A stretch of 8,611 nucleotides of DNA from an uncultured Lachnospiraceae bacterium (GCA_910586705.1 CAJUJK010000057.1:1-8611); one strand, 5' to 3'. Shown: positions 1 to 5,112, counted from the stretch's first letter. Numbers and translations: made by a program. Notes: a model not told the origin generated them from the sequence alone.

Positions 1-433
1 GCACGGCGCCGCTCCCGTCGTGGGAGTTGCTGAATACCAGATAGGGGGAAATGCGCTCCCCCGCAATGATGTACTCCCTCGGCAGCCTTGCCAGAAGCCA
101 CACCCGTTTCCCTTCCTGTAAGGAACCAGCCGTCTCATAGCGCACGCCGCTTCCGAGCAGCGTGTCCGTAAAGGAGAACGCCTCCCTGTTCTGGATGATC
201 TTGTAGCGGTCGCTTACCACACCAAGTACCTTCCTGTCGCTGTCACGGACATTTACCTTATACCCGGCAATGGCGTCTCCCCCTTCTGTAAAGATCGGTT
301 CCTGCGCCACCTCCCAGTCCAGCCCCGCAAGGCGCAGCGCATCCGCTGATGTGGGCGCTTCCTCTACTCTGACACCCAATCCGTGCCACGGTTTCTCCCT
401 TGTGTAAAACATGCTTTCTACATTTGATGACAT
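1..433 (-). CDS. DUF932 domain protein, plasmid/phage type (N-terminal part, runs off left edge)
   Basis: An open frame of 144 codons starts at the ATG at 433-431 and is still open at base 1. The N-terminus reads MSSNVESMFYTREKPWHGLG; the 'PWHGLG' signature at residues 15-20 is typical of DUF932 (phage/plasmid-like TIGR03299) proteins, usually some 250-350 residues long. Further in, the sequence includes DRYKIIQNREAFSFTD and SPYLVFSNSHDGS, also typical of the family. The molecular role of DUF932 is not established; such genes sit in accessory modules of plasmids, phages and integrative conjugative elements. GGAGG at 441-445 lies 7 nt before the ATG and fixes the start. Base composition is clearly GC-richer than the rest of the window, suggesting a different origin from the AT-rich genes to the right. 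A hairpin with a following T-tract sits in the leader. Family assignment is confident; function is unknown. Confidence 0.88.
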   Translation of the reverse strand, partial: MSSNVESMFYTREKPWHGLGVRVEEAPTSADALRLAGLDWEVAQEPIFTEGGDAIAGYKVNVRDSDRKVLGVVSDRYKIIQNREAFSFTDTLLGSGVRYETAGSLQEGKRVWLLARLPREYIIAGERISPYLVFSNSHDGSGAV

Positions 434-462
434 TTGTTTTCCTCCATTCTTTTAAATTTGGC

Positions 463-497
463 AAAAATTTAGACCAGCGGATCGGCTCCGCTGGTCT
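463..497 (-). terminator. Rho-independent terminator or leader attenuator
   Basis: A perfect 10-bp stem, AGACCAGCGG (471-480) with CCGCTGGTCT (488-497), encloses a 7-nt loop. On the minus strand it is followed by AAATTTTTGC, a terminator-like T-tract. It lies about 130 nt past the stop codon of the membrane protein gene at 629-1945 and is the natural terminator for it. It also lies only about 38 nt before the DUF932 start codon, with no obvious promoter between. DUF932 transcription therefore either reads through it, starts upstream in the AT-rich 500-628 stretch and passes through it, or uses a weak promoter I cannot see. Confidence 0.72.
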
Positions 498-628
498 GGT
501 TATGGAAATAATATATATCTATAAATTATAAATGTACGATTTTTCTACATTTGCTTTGGAGCAACATCTCTTTGTGAATTTCTCTACAGTTCTAATTTCA
601 GACGAATAGCAGCATTCTTCCTGCATAT

Positions 629-1945
629 TTATGACTGAAACTGACCGACCAGCAAATATTCCGTGATACATTCACCATCCACATATAATTGCACTATGAT
701 ATCCGTCCCGTCTCTGTACGCTGACAATGCCACTTCTTCATCCGTGTCAGCCGCGACCCAGTAAAGATTGGTTGATGCTTCATACAGTTCCGCCTGATAA
801 CTGTATTCTCCACCCTCGACATAGATATCTGCATAACCGATGCTTCCATTCACCGTATCCTCAGAATACATACTGATGTCCATTACGGACTGACCACCTA
901 TGATGCCCCCGTAATGTCCCGACAATTCCCATGCAGGAATAGAATCCTCCATTGCTCCCTGCACCTCACTGTCATATGCATCCTCGCCTGCCGTTTGATC
1001 TATCTCCGATTCATCAACCGTTTGAACAGGCTGCTCTGACAAGTCCACCCTGTCTTCCTCTGTCACTTCCATGCCATCCGTTGCAAAATCGGCTTCCTCT
1101 ATGTACTCATCTGCCGCTTCAAGCAATCCCTGTCCGTCAATTTGACCACTACTGTCTCCATCCCCCGCATTCTCAAACAGCGCCTCTAAGAGCATTCCTT
1201 CTAACAGACTGCAATCCTGTCCATCCATAGCAATTGACTGGATCGTACACTCACTCCAATCTTTTGACTGGAAAACAATCGTCAGCAAGCTGCCATTCAT
1301 TCCATAACCATTAAAGGCAACACGATATAGACCTTTATCAATTTTGTCGCTGCTCCACTTTCCTTCGGGACATGCCGCTCGCAGTGCTTCTCCAATCGTT
1401 ATCTCATCACTATATTCGGTAAACTGCATTTTACTGACACCTTTAGATTTTATAAATTCCATTCCTCCAATGTAGCGAAATACAAAGAGTAATATACACA
1501 CATACACCATATATTTTATCAGCCGAGAAATGTTAAATACCTTAATATACTTTGCAAACTTTGTTTCCAGATCCTCCTTGTCCTCTTGATTCTGCTCAAA
1601 TATCCCCTTGATATGCTTTTCTAAATACCATGCTTCCTCCACATCTCTATGACCAGAAAACTTTCTGAGCGATTTATCAATATAGAATTTACCGTCTTTA
1701 ATTACTCCTGTATGAGCACCATATTTACAATTAAAATTTATCTTATCCTTTTCTCCTAACTCTATCCCTTGTAAAAACGAACAACTTAACCTGTCTTTTA
1801 ATACTTTCTCTAAATCTTGCACCGAATCATATTCTATCGGGATGCCTTTGCTCCTTTTGTGCAATTCTTGCAACACCGTCAAATAAAATGCAGATACCAG
1901 AAATGCCAAAAAAATTACCGTAAAAATTACCATAAAAAAATCCAT
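629..1945 (-). CDS. Two-TM protein with large extracytoplasmic domain, function unknown
   Basis: A 438-residue protein with no recognised enzyme motif. Residues 4-25 and 143-159 are hydrophobic membrane segments. The lysine-rich 26-142 segment between them is probably cytoplasmic, which puts the long C-terminal part outside the cell. Residues about 175-250 (EITIGEALRAACPEGKWSSD) resemble the 'TIGEAF..FFSDPKW' domain common in extracytoplasmic proteins of Clostridia. Residues about 258-337 are a low-complexity, strongly acidic linker. Residues 338-436 look like a small all-beta domain (SGHYGGIIGGQS, then YADIYVEGGEYSY), which I also associate with clostridial surface proteins. AGGAGG at 1954-1959 lies 8 nt before the ATG. 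A consensus promoter lies upstream, and the gene is divergent from an XRE regulator that probably controls it. Possible roles are cell-envelope sensing or binding, but nothing in the sequence decides this. Confidence 0.8.
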   Translation of the reverse strand: MDFFMVIFTVIFLAFLVSAFYLTVLQELHKRSKGIPIEYDSVQDLEKVLKDRLSCSFLQGIELGEKDKINFNCKYGAHTGVIKDGKFYIDKSLRKFSGHRDVEEAWYLEKHIKGIFEQNQEDKEDLETKFAKYIKVFNISRLIKYMVYVCILLFVFRYIGGMEFIKSKGVSKMQFTEYSDEITIGEALRAACPEGKWSSDKIDKGLYRVAFNGYGMNGSLLTIVFQSKDWSECTIQSIAMDGQDCSLLEGMLLEALFENAGDGDSSGQIDGQGLLEAADEYIEEADFATDGMEVTEEDRVDLSEQPVQTVDESEIDQTAGEDAYDSEVQGAMEDSIPAWELSGHYGGIIGGQSVMDISMYSEDTVNGSIGYADIYVEGGEYSYQAELYEASTNLYWVAADTDEEVALSAYRDGTDIIVQLYVDGECITEYLLVGQFQS

Positions 1946-1995
1946 CTTTTTTTCCTCCTCGTAAAAATTTTTGTGCAGTTATATTTATCGTAAAT

Positions 1996-2024
1996 ATTAT
2001 ACGTCTTTTATTACTATTTTACAA
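1996..2024 (-). promoter_or_regulatory. Promoter of the membrane protein gene
   Basis: On the minus strand, TTGTAA (2024-2019, 4 of 6 to the -35 consensus) is followed after exactly 17 bp by a perfect TATAAT (2001-1996). The spacing and position, about 50 nt before the start codon at 1945, fit a housekeeping sigma promoter. Its -10 box lies inside the left operator-like box. Confidence 0.7.
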
Positions 2025-2037
2025 GCAAGTATCGAAT

Positions 2038-2043
2038 TATAAT
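2038..2043 (+). promoter_or_regulatory. -10 element of the XRE regulator promoter
   Basis: A perfect TATAAT lies 32 nt before the regulator ATG. The hexamer 17 bp upstream (TATTTT) is a poor -35 and TTTACA is 14 bp away, too close, so the promoter is probably weak or needs help. The box lies inside the right operator-like box, which would allow self-repression. Confidence 0.5.
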
Positions 2044-2075
2044 AACGATAAATTGAAGTATTTGGAGGTATTACG

Positions 2076-2387
2076 ATGATTGACATTCTCGCCCGCATAA
2101 CAAGTCATCGCATATCGCGTAACTGGACAGAATACCAGTTAGCGCAGCAATCTGGCATTCCGCAATCCACAATTTCAACATGGTATCGCAAAAAGATGCT
2201 TCCGACGCTCTCATCGTTGGATAAGATATGCCGTGCATTTGATATGACTTTGGCACAGTTTCTGTCTGAAAACGACGGTTTAACCGAAATTACCCCCGAC
2301 CAGAGAGAATTACTTGACAAATGGGAATTGCTCTCACCCATCCAGAAAAAAGCATTTCTTACTCTGATGGACTCTATCGCTCTCTAG
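2076..2387 (+). CDS. XRE/cI-type helix-turn-helix transcriptional regulator
   Basis: A 103-residue protein with an N-terminal HTH at about residues 17-40 (WTEYQLAQQSGIPQSTISTW), followed by the conserved LSSLDKICRAFDMTLAQFL region of XRE-family DNA-binding domains. Residues 70-103 (ITPDQRELLDKWELLSPIQK) form a short helical C-terminal extension, often used for dimerisation in small repressors. GGAGG at 2064-2068 lies 7 nt before the ATG. The gene is divergent from the membrane protein gene and its promoter region carries two matching inverted boxes, which suggests autoregulation plus repression of that neighbour. The last 14 bp overlap the end of the convergent HTH_17 gene. Family assignment is firm; the target is inferred. 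Confidence 0.9.
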   Translation: MIDILARITSHRISRNWTEYQLAQQSGIPQSTISTWYRKKMLPTLSSLDKICRAFDMTLAQFLSENDGLTEITPDQRELLDKWELLSPIQKKAFLTLMDSIAL

Positions 2388-2541
2388 TCGGTATTTGCTC
2401 AAACACGCTCCTTGGTATCTTCCAGTACCGCCCAAACTTAATCGCAGGAATCATCCTGCTCTTAATCATCCGATAAACTGTTGACTGGCTCACCTGTAAT
2501 CTGTCACAAAATTCTTTGATTGTCATGTATGATTCTTCCAT
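2374..2541 (-). CDS. Small HTH_17 / excisionase-family DNA-binding protein
   Basis: A 55-residue frame, ATG at 2541-2539 to TAG at 2376-2374. The product reads MTIKEFCDRLQVSQSTVYRM from residue 6, then an IKSRMIPAIKFGRYWKIPRS wing, the usual winged-helix pattern of HTH_17/AlpA/Xis-like proteins (helix 1, recognition helix, G-R-x-W-x-I-P wing). It aligns over its length with the excisionase-like protein at 6382-6555. Such proteins act as recombination directionality factors or small regulators. The start is uncertain: GGAAAGGG sits 7 to 8 nt before the first ATG, and a second ATG lies at 2526. It converges with the XRE gene and overlaps it by 14 bp. No integrase accompanies it directly, so it may be a remnant of a separate integration module or a regulator. 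Confidence 0.8.
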   Translation of the reverse strand: MEESYMTIKEFCDRLQVSQSTVYRMIKSRMIPAIKFGRYWKIPRSVFEQIPTRER

Positions 2542-2686
2542 AATTTTACCCTTTCCGAAGCTTTTGCCTCATTTTAATAAGATTCAAAAAGTGAACACAC
2601 AACCATTCAATAGCGCGCAAGAATAATCATACTTTCCATTAAAAACATGTTGATAAAAAAACAGAAAATAATAAAATGCAATCCAC

Positions 2687-2717
2687 ATACAATTAAAGAA
2701 TTGTATATACAATTAAA
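2687..2717. repeat. Three alternating copies of ATACAATT (16-bp palindrome plus one arm)
   Basis: ATACAATT occurs at 2687-2694, inverted (AATTGTAT) at 2699-2706, and direct again at 2707-2714. The last two abut as a perfect 16-bp palindrome. The direct copies extend to ATACAATTAAA and are spaced by 20 bp, about two helical turns. The layout suggests a protein-binding array near oriT, for the ribbon-helix-helix mobilisation protein or another regulator, but it could be a chance feature of AT-rich DNA. Confidence 0.5.
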
Positions 2718-2734
2718 ACTCCCAAAACCCTCAT

Positions 2735-2790
2735 ACCCGCAAGCCACGCGCCCTTTCACCTATCCATTTCTCCAGAAAAAGTGCGTACTT
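2735..2790 (+). other. oriT: Candidate origin of transfer (oriT) with RP4-like nic sequence
   Basis: TTCACCTATCC at 2755-2765 is identical to the 11 bases that precede the cleavage site of the IncP plasmid RP4 (TTCACCTATCCTG, cut before C). Upstream, ACCCGC at 2735-2740 sits about 20 nt before TTCACC, close to the 22 nt of an ACCCGC in RP4. Downstream is a small inverted repeat, TTTCT (2767-2771) and AGAAA (2774-2778), then AAGTGCGTACTT (2779-2790). The site lies about 110 nt upstream of a ribbon-helix-helix accessory gene and a MOBP-type relaxase gene, the usual oriT position. The RP4 comparison is from memory. By analogy the nick would fall near 2767 on the plus strand, where the sequence reads ATT rather than TGC. 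Confidence 0.55.
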
Positions 2791-2897
2791 GTTAATATAT
2801 TTATATAATTTAAATACATTAGAAATTATTAAATAAAGAATATTTATTTAACTAAATTTAATTAGCCAATATAAAGCACGAGGAGGTATCACATTAA

Positions 2898-3176
2898 ATG
2901 AGCAGAACAAAATCAAAAAATAAAGCCATTTCGATAAGAATCAATGAGACTGATCTAATAACAATAGATTATCTGGCTGCTACCGCAGGCATGAAAAGAT
3001 CAGCTTATATGTGCCAAAGAAGCCTTTCCACAGGCCCCAATTTGGCAAAACCATTGCGTGACAAAATAAAATCGTGGAATCTGCTAAATGAAATCTACCA
3101 TGAAATCCAAAAAAGCAATGACACACAGCTAAAACACCGTATCCACAAATTACTGAGCGTGGAGGATTCAAAATGA
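2898..3176 (+). CDS. MobC/NikA-like ribbon-helix-helix mobilisation accessory protein
   Basis: A 92-residue basic protein. Residues 10-45 (KAISIRINETDLITIDYLAA, then TAGMKRSAYMCQ) match a ribbon-helix-helix DNA-binding domain: a beta strand of alternating residues, a helix, and a G-x-x-x-S-x-Y second helix. This layout is typical of MobC/NikA-type auxiliary proteins, which bind oriT and help the relaxase nick. Residues 55-92 are helical and probably mediate contacts. AGGAGG at 2881-2886 precedes the ATG by 11 nt, slightly long. The stop overlaps the relaxase start by 4 bp (ATGA), so the two are translationally coupled. The candidate oriT lies just upstream, so the protein may also repress its own operon there. 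The family is clear in type; the exact subfamily is not. Confidence 0.78.
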   Translation: MSRTKSKNKAISIRINETDLITIDYLAATAGMKRSAYMCQRSLSTGPNLAKPLRDKIKSWNLLNEIYHEIQKSNDTQLKHRIHKLLSVEDSK

Positions 3177-3712
3177 AAACTACATCTTTCGGGACTCTGA
3201 TCAACAAAGCCGGAAACGGCAAATACACAAACCAAGATGCACCAGAAAATCTAATCCGATATATCACCCGTACAAACGGCGAACCTAAAAACGACTTAAT
3301 CGCATGGGGCGGATTAGGCATTCTCGAATACAAAAGCATTGATTCTATAATTGGTCAGTTCAGTCTTGCTCAACAATTACATACCCGTAAGGGTGACTTC
3401 GGACGCTTTATCGACCATGAAATTTTTTCGTTCTCACCGAAAGGTGAAAGTCTGCTGGACGAAAATAATGTGGATATTGACCGACTTGCAAGAGAAATGG
3501 CATATACTTTTTACGAGACAGATCATTGCCAAGTGTTGTACGGCGTTCATTCTCCCTCAGAAAAGGATGCACATTTACACATACATTTTGCGATTAACAC
3601 CGTCAGCTTTGAAACAGGTAACAAACGCCGCGAGAACATAAGCCAAACCCGCGAGCGAAATACGCAGTTCCAGAATATGATTGCTGCCAGGCTCCCTAAT
3701 GACGATATGTAA
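3173..3712 (+). CDS. Minimal MOBP-type relaxase (Relaxase/mobilisation nuclease domain)
   Basis: A 179-residue protein. It shows the relaxase metal-binding histidine cluster, AHLHIHFAINTVSFETGNK, with H134, H136 and H138, plus an upstream H126 in YGVHSP. Y30 in NLIRYITRTN is the best candidate for the nicking tyrosine, and HEIFSFSP at 82-89 fits the family's second motif. Relaxases cut one strand at oriT, stay bound to the 5' end and pilot it through a type IV secretion channel. The protein ends soon after the catalytic core; MOBP relaxases usually run to 300 residues or more with helicase, primase or dimerisation parts. It may be a compact natural form or a C-terminally truncated remnant; no continuation was seen in other frames downstream. 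GGAGG lies about 6 nt before the ATG, inside the end of the accessory gene. Confidence 0.82.
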   Translation: MKTTSFGTLINKAGNGKYTNQDAPENLIRYITRTNGEPKNDLIAWGGLGILEYKSIDSIIGQFSLAQQLHTRKGDFGRFIDHEIFSFSPKGESLLDENNVDIDRLAREMAYTFYETDHCQVLYGVHSPSEKDAHLHIHFAINTVSFETGNKRRENISQTRERNTQFQNMIAARLPNDDM

Positions 3713-3736
3713 AGCTGACATCCATTATCATCGAAT

Positions 3737-3764
3737 CTGCGGGATGGCTTATCCCATCCCGCAG
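3737..3764. terminator. Strong hairpin between converging genes (terminator without T-tract)
   Basis: A perfect 11-bp stem, CTGCGGGATGG (3737-3747) with CCATCCCGCAG (3754-3764), has a 6-nt loop. It sits between the relaxase stop (plus) and the end of the small gene at 3772 (minus), where a shared terminator is expected. Neither side has a T-tract, so intrinsic termination would be poor; it may instead protect both 3' ends or need a factor. Confidence 0.5.
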
Positions 3765-3771
3765 TCTGAGA

Positions 3772-4059
3772 CTACGATGCTTTAATGAGATTCATCGCCT
3801 GCAATAACGCAACGCAGTCTTTATACCCTTGCTGGTACGCTATTCTGCCATACAGAGCGCCGCTTTCTGTATGAAGGGAAACCAGCCGATCCACAACCAG
3901 CCATTTCTCCTTTTCTAAATTTAACTTGTCAAACAGCTCGATCTGACTGCCGATCTGACTTTGCACTTCTTGATAAAGCTGATTTTCCAGTAAGGTCTTC
4001 GTCATACACTCATTAATCGCAAAATCTGTAATTGCTTCAAAAATATGTTCTTCTTTCAT
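3772..4059 (-). CDS. Small hypothetical protein (DUF6809-like pattern)
   Basis: A 95-residue, probably all-helical soluble protein, MKEEHIFEAITDFAINECMT to the C-terminal IAYQQGYKDCVALLQAMNLI. The Y..G..D...LL ending after a long helical region recalls small Lachnospiraceae proteins of the DUF6809 kind, but the match is from memory and weak. AGAGGAG lies about 7 nt before the ATG at 4059-4057. No promoter is visible in the short upstream gap, which instead holds the terminator of the Rpn-like gene. It may therefore be transcribed by readthrough from that gene and could be a partner of it. No function can be given. Confidence 0.6.
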   Translation of the reverse strand: MKEEHIFEAITDFAINECMTKTLLENQLYQEVQSQIGSQIELFDKLNLEKEKWLVVDRLVSLHTESGALYGRIAYQQGYKDCVALLQAMNLIKAS

Positions 4060-4100
4060 TTTCTCACACTCCTCTTTATCCTTCTACTCTGCTTAAACAC

Positions 4101-4139
4101 AAAAAAAGAGGAATATCCTGTCACAAGAATATCCCTCTT
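4101..4139 (-). terminator. Rho-independent terminator of the Rpn-like gene
   Basis: On the minus strand the arms at 4139-4129 and 4116-4106 form an 11-bp stem with one G-U wobble (AAGAGGGATAT with ATATTCCTCTT), a 12-nt loop, and a run of seven T (4107-4101) that overlaps the last two stem bases. It begins 28 nt after the Rpn-like stop codon. Any transcription of the gene at 3772-4059 from upstream must pass it. Confidence 0.8.
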
Positions 4140-4167
4140 AACACAATTTCCTTTATCCGGCTGTCGC

Positions 4168-4428
4168 CTATACATATTCCGCCGTTTCCTCGTCAGAAAG
4201 ATCATATTTCTTCTGGATGATCTTTCTGATCTCGGTGTCCTCATGCCCTAAGTCACGAAGCACCTCTACCGTGCCTTGTATGCCCTTTTTTATCCCCTCT
4301 TTTAAGACACGTTTTTCTATACGAGCTTCTATGATCGGCTCCATGCGCGCTTCTATAATCGGCTCTATACGGGCTTCTACAAGCGGTTCCACAATCGGCA
4401 TGAACATCTCTAACAACGCTTCGCTCAT
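4168..4428 (-). CDS. Internal in-frame start giving the C-terminal domain (RpnS-like antitoxin candidate)
   Basis: Within the Rpn-like gene, Met221 (ATG at 4428-4426) is preceded by GAGAGGAG, with AGGAG 8 nt upstream. Initiation here would make an 86-residue protein with the same stop, starting MSEALLEMFMPIVEPLVEAR. It would contain the three 8-residue repeats and the helical tail but no nuclease residues. In E. coli, some rpn genes are reported to encode such an intragenic short form (RpnS) that binds and blocks the full-length toxic nuclease. The signal here is as strong as the gene's own start site. Whether it is used cannot be told from sequence; the purine-rich motif also encodes E-L-R-G-D and could be coincidence. 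Confidence 0.5.
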   Translation of the reverse strand: MSEALLEMFMPIVEPLVEARIEPIIEARMEPIIEARIEKRVLKEGIKKGIQGTVEVLRDLGHEDTEIRKIIQKKYDLSDEETAEYV

Positions 4429-5088
4429 ACTACCATCTCCTCTCAATTCATAAAACTTCTGCCAGTTTACCTGTGCGCTCACTTCCAGCACGGAATCAGC
4501 CATTTCCCTGTCCCCCTGTTCAGTAAGCAGGCTGATCCTTTTTAACAGCTCCTCCATATCCTGCTTTTCGATCCTGTCCGACAGTGCTTTCAGCCATATA
4601 TGCGCATCCGACTCCAATTCTCTGGTGACAATAATCTGCGTTGGAAACAAAACCGCCCCCTCTATATAGTATATGCCACGATAGGGACACGTTATAGAGT
4701 ATTGATGGGCTTTAAAATACTTGAAAAGTTCCATCGGCTTTGCATCACGGACGAGAGATACTGTGATATCATCTGCTTTTATCGAATCTACGGTTTCCCC
4801 ATAGGATTTATACAAACTTGCATATGCACCCACCTTGTAAAAGGTGTCGATATCCAGATGATCCTGCGGGGACTTATACTCCAGAATATTATGCCCCTTA
4901 AATATTTCCCCTATTTCATTTTCAATAGATGCGTCAGTATCTTTTTTGATAACCAGCAGGTCAATCTCCAGCGGCTTGGTATTCAGATTATATTCCTTGA
5001 CAAATATCAGATCATCCCTGTTCTTTGCCAGCTCCAGATTCATAGCCGCTACGAACCCCGGATGCCACTGTACTTTTGTGTCTTTCAT
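4168..5088 (-). CDS. Rpn-family-like PD-(D/E)XK nuclease protein
   Basis: A 306-residue protein counted from the ATG at 5088-5086, chosen because AAAGGAG (5096-5102) is 7 nt upstream; a TTG two codons earlier overlaps that signal and is unlikely. The N-terminal half carries a PD-(D/E)XK-type core: D43 in PLEIDLLVI, then E70-Y-K72 in NILEYKSP. That is the nuclease half. After about residue 160 the protein is helical (ALSDRIEKQDMEELLKRISL), then has three tandem 8-residue repeats (residues 234-257, EPIIEARM type) and an EGIKKGIQG stretch like the G-I-x-x-G-I tails of Rpn proteins. Rpn proteins are DNA endonucleases; E. coli members promote RecA-independent recombination and some act against phage. 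This group is often called a transposase or, by mistake, a metabolic dehydrogenase. It has its own promoter and terminator, so it is a monocistronic cargo gene beside an integrase. The fold call is fairly firm; the exact family is inferred. Confidence 0.72.
   Translation of the reverse strand: MKDTKVQWHPGFVAAMNLELAKNRDDLIFVKEYNLNTKPLEIDLLVIKKDTDASIENEIGEIFKGHNILEYKSPQDHLDIDTFYKVGAYASLYKSYGETVDSIKADDITVSLVRDAKPMELFKYFKAHQYSITCPYRGIYYIEGAVLFPTQIIVTRELESDAHIWLKALSDRIEKQDMEELLKRISLLTEQGDREMADSVLEVSAQVNWQKFYELRGDGSMSEALLEMFMPIVEPLVEARIEPIIEARMEPIIEARIEKRVLKEGIKKGIQGTVEVLRDLGHEDTEIRKIIQKKYDLSDEETAEYV
4318..4389 (-). repeat. Three 24-bp in-frame tandem repeats in the Rpn-like gene
   Basis: Three consecutive 24-bp units encode EPLVEARI, EPIIEARM and EPIIEARI (residues 234-257). 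The units differ mainly at third positions and a few others, so they are old or selected at protein level rather than freshly expanded. The reading frame is kept by any gain or loss of a unit. Variable repeats between nuclease and C-terminal region are a known trait of Rpn proteins. Confidence 0.85.
4437..4444 (-). promoter_or_regulatory. Internal ribosome binding site in the Rpn-like gene
   Basis: GAGAGGAG on the minus strand includes a 5-base AGGAG at 8-nt spacing from an in-frame ATG (4428). The match and spacing equal those of the gene's own start (AAAGGAG, 7 nt). It supports separate translation of the C-terminal domain. Confidence 0.5.
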
Positions 5089-5112
5089 CCACAATCTCCT
5101 TTGTTCTTCTTG

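Larger units (their letters stand above)
1983..2053. promoter_or_regulatory. Pair of inverted operator-like boxes in divergent promoter
   Basis: ATTTATCGT at 1983-1991 recurs as its exact reverse complement at 2045-2053. Similarity continues inward from each copy: read in the same orientation, 17 of 22 positions agree (1983-2004 against 2053-2032), including a CG 11 nt after the first CG. Each box spans one promoter's -10 hexamer and the start-proximal bases after it. Part of the agreement comes from the shared TATAAT, but ATTTATCGT does not. The likely ligand is the XRE protein encoded at 2076, repressing both directions. That binding is inference. Confidence 0.55.
2542..2897. other. Non-coding AT-rich region upstream of mobilisation genes
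   Basis: These 356 bases hold no credible reading frame. The left part (2542-2680) shows nothing I can identify. The centre has a triple inverted ATACAATT motif. Bases 2735-2790 form a GC-richer island with the oriT candidate. The remainder to 2880 is almost pure A/T (only 10 G/C in 2821-2880), including an inverted AAATAAA/TTTATTT pair, and probably holds the mob promoter. An easily melted stretch next to a nic-like sequence fits an origin of transfer. Confidence 0.6.

Noticed and set aside
258..464. Minus-strand open frame of 68 codons
   Set aside because: It is another frame over the DUF932 start region; the DUF932 frame has the ribosome binding site and the recognisable PWHGLG signature.
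952..1230. Plus-strand frame of 92 codons within the membrane protein gene
   Set aside because: It is proline-, leucine- and histidine-rich shadow translation of the acidic linker, without a ribosome binding site.
2687..2717. CRISPR-like repeat array
   Set aside because: Units are 8-11 bp and abut or lie 4 bp apart, there are no spacers, and no cas genes are present.
2779..2790. AAGTGCG next to a TTTCT/AGAAA hairpin as an IncQ-type (MOBQ) nic site, consensus TAAGTGCGCCCT
   Set aside because: Only the AAGTGCG part agrees, the following CCCT is missing, and the relaxase motifs fit MOBP better. It is kept within the oriT candidate as an alternative.
2980..3339. Minus-strand frame of 119 codons across the mob genes
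   Set aside because: It is antisense to the two coupled mobilisation genes, which have clear motifs and ribosome binding sites.
4168..5088. Metabolic dehydrogenase, a name often attached to relatives of this protein
   Set aside because: No nucleotide-binding or dehydrogenase motif is present; D43, E70 and K72 in a beta-rich context point to a PD-(D/E)XK fold.
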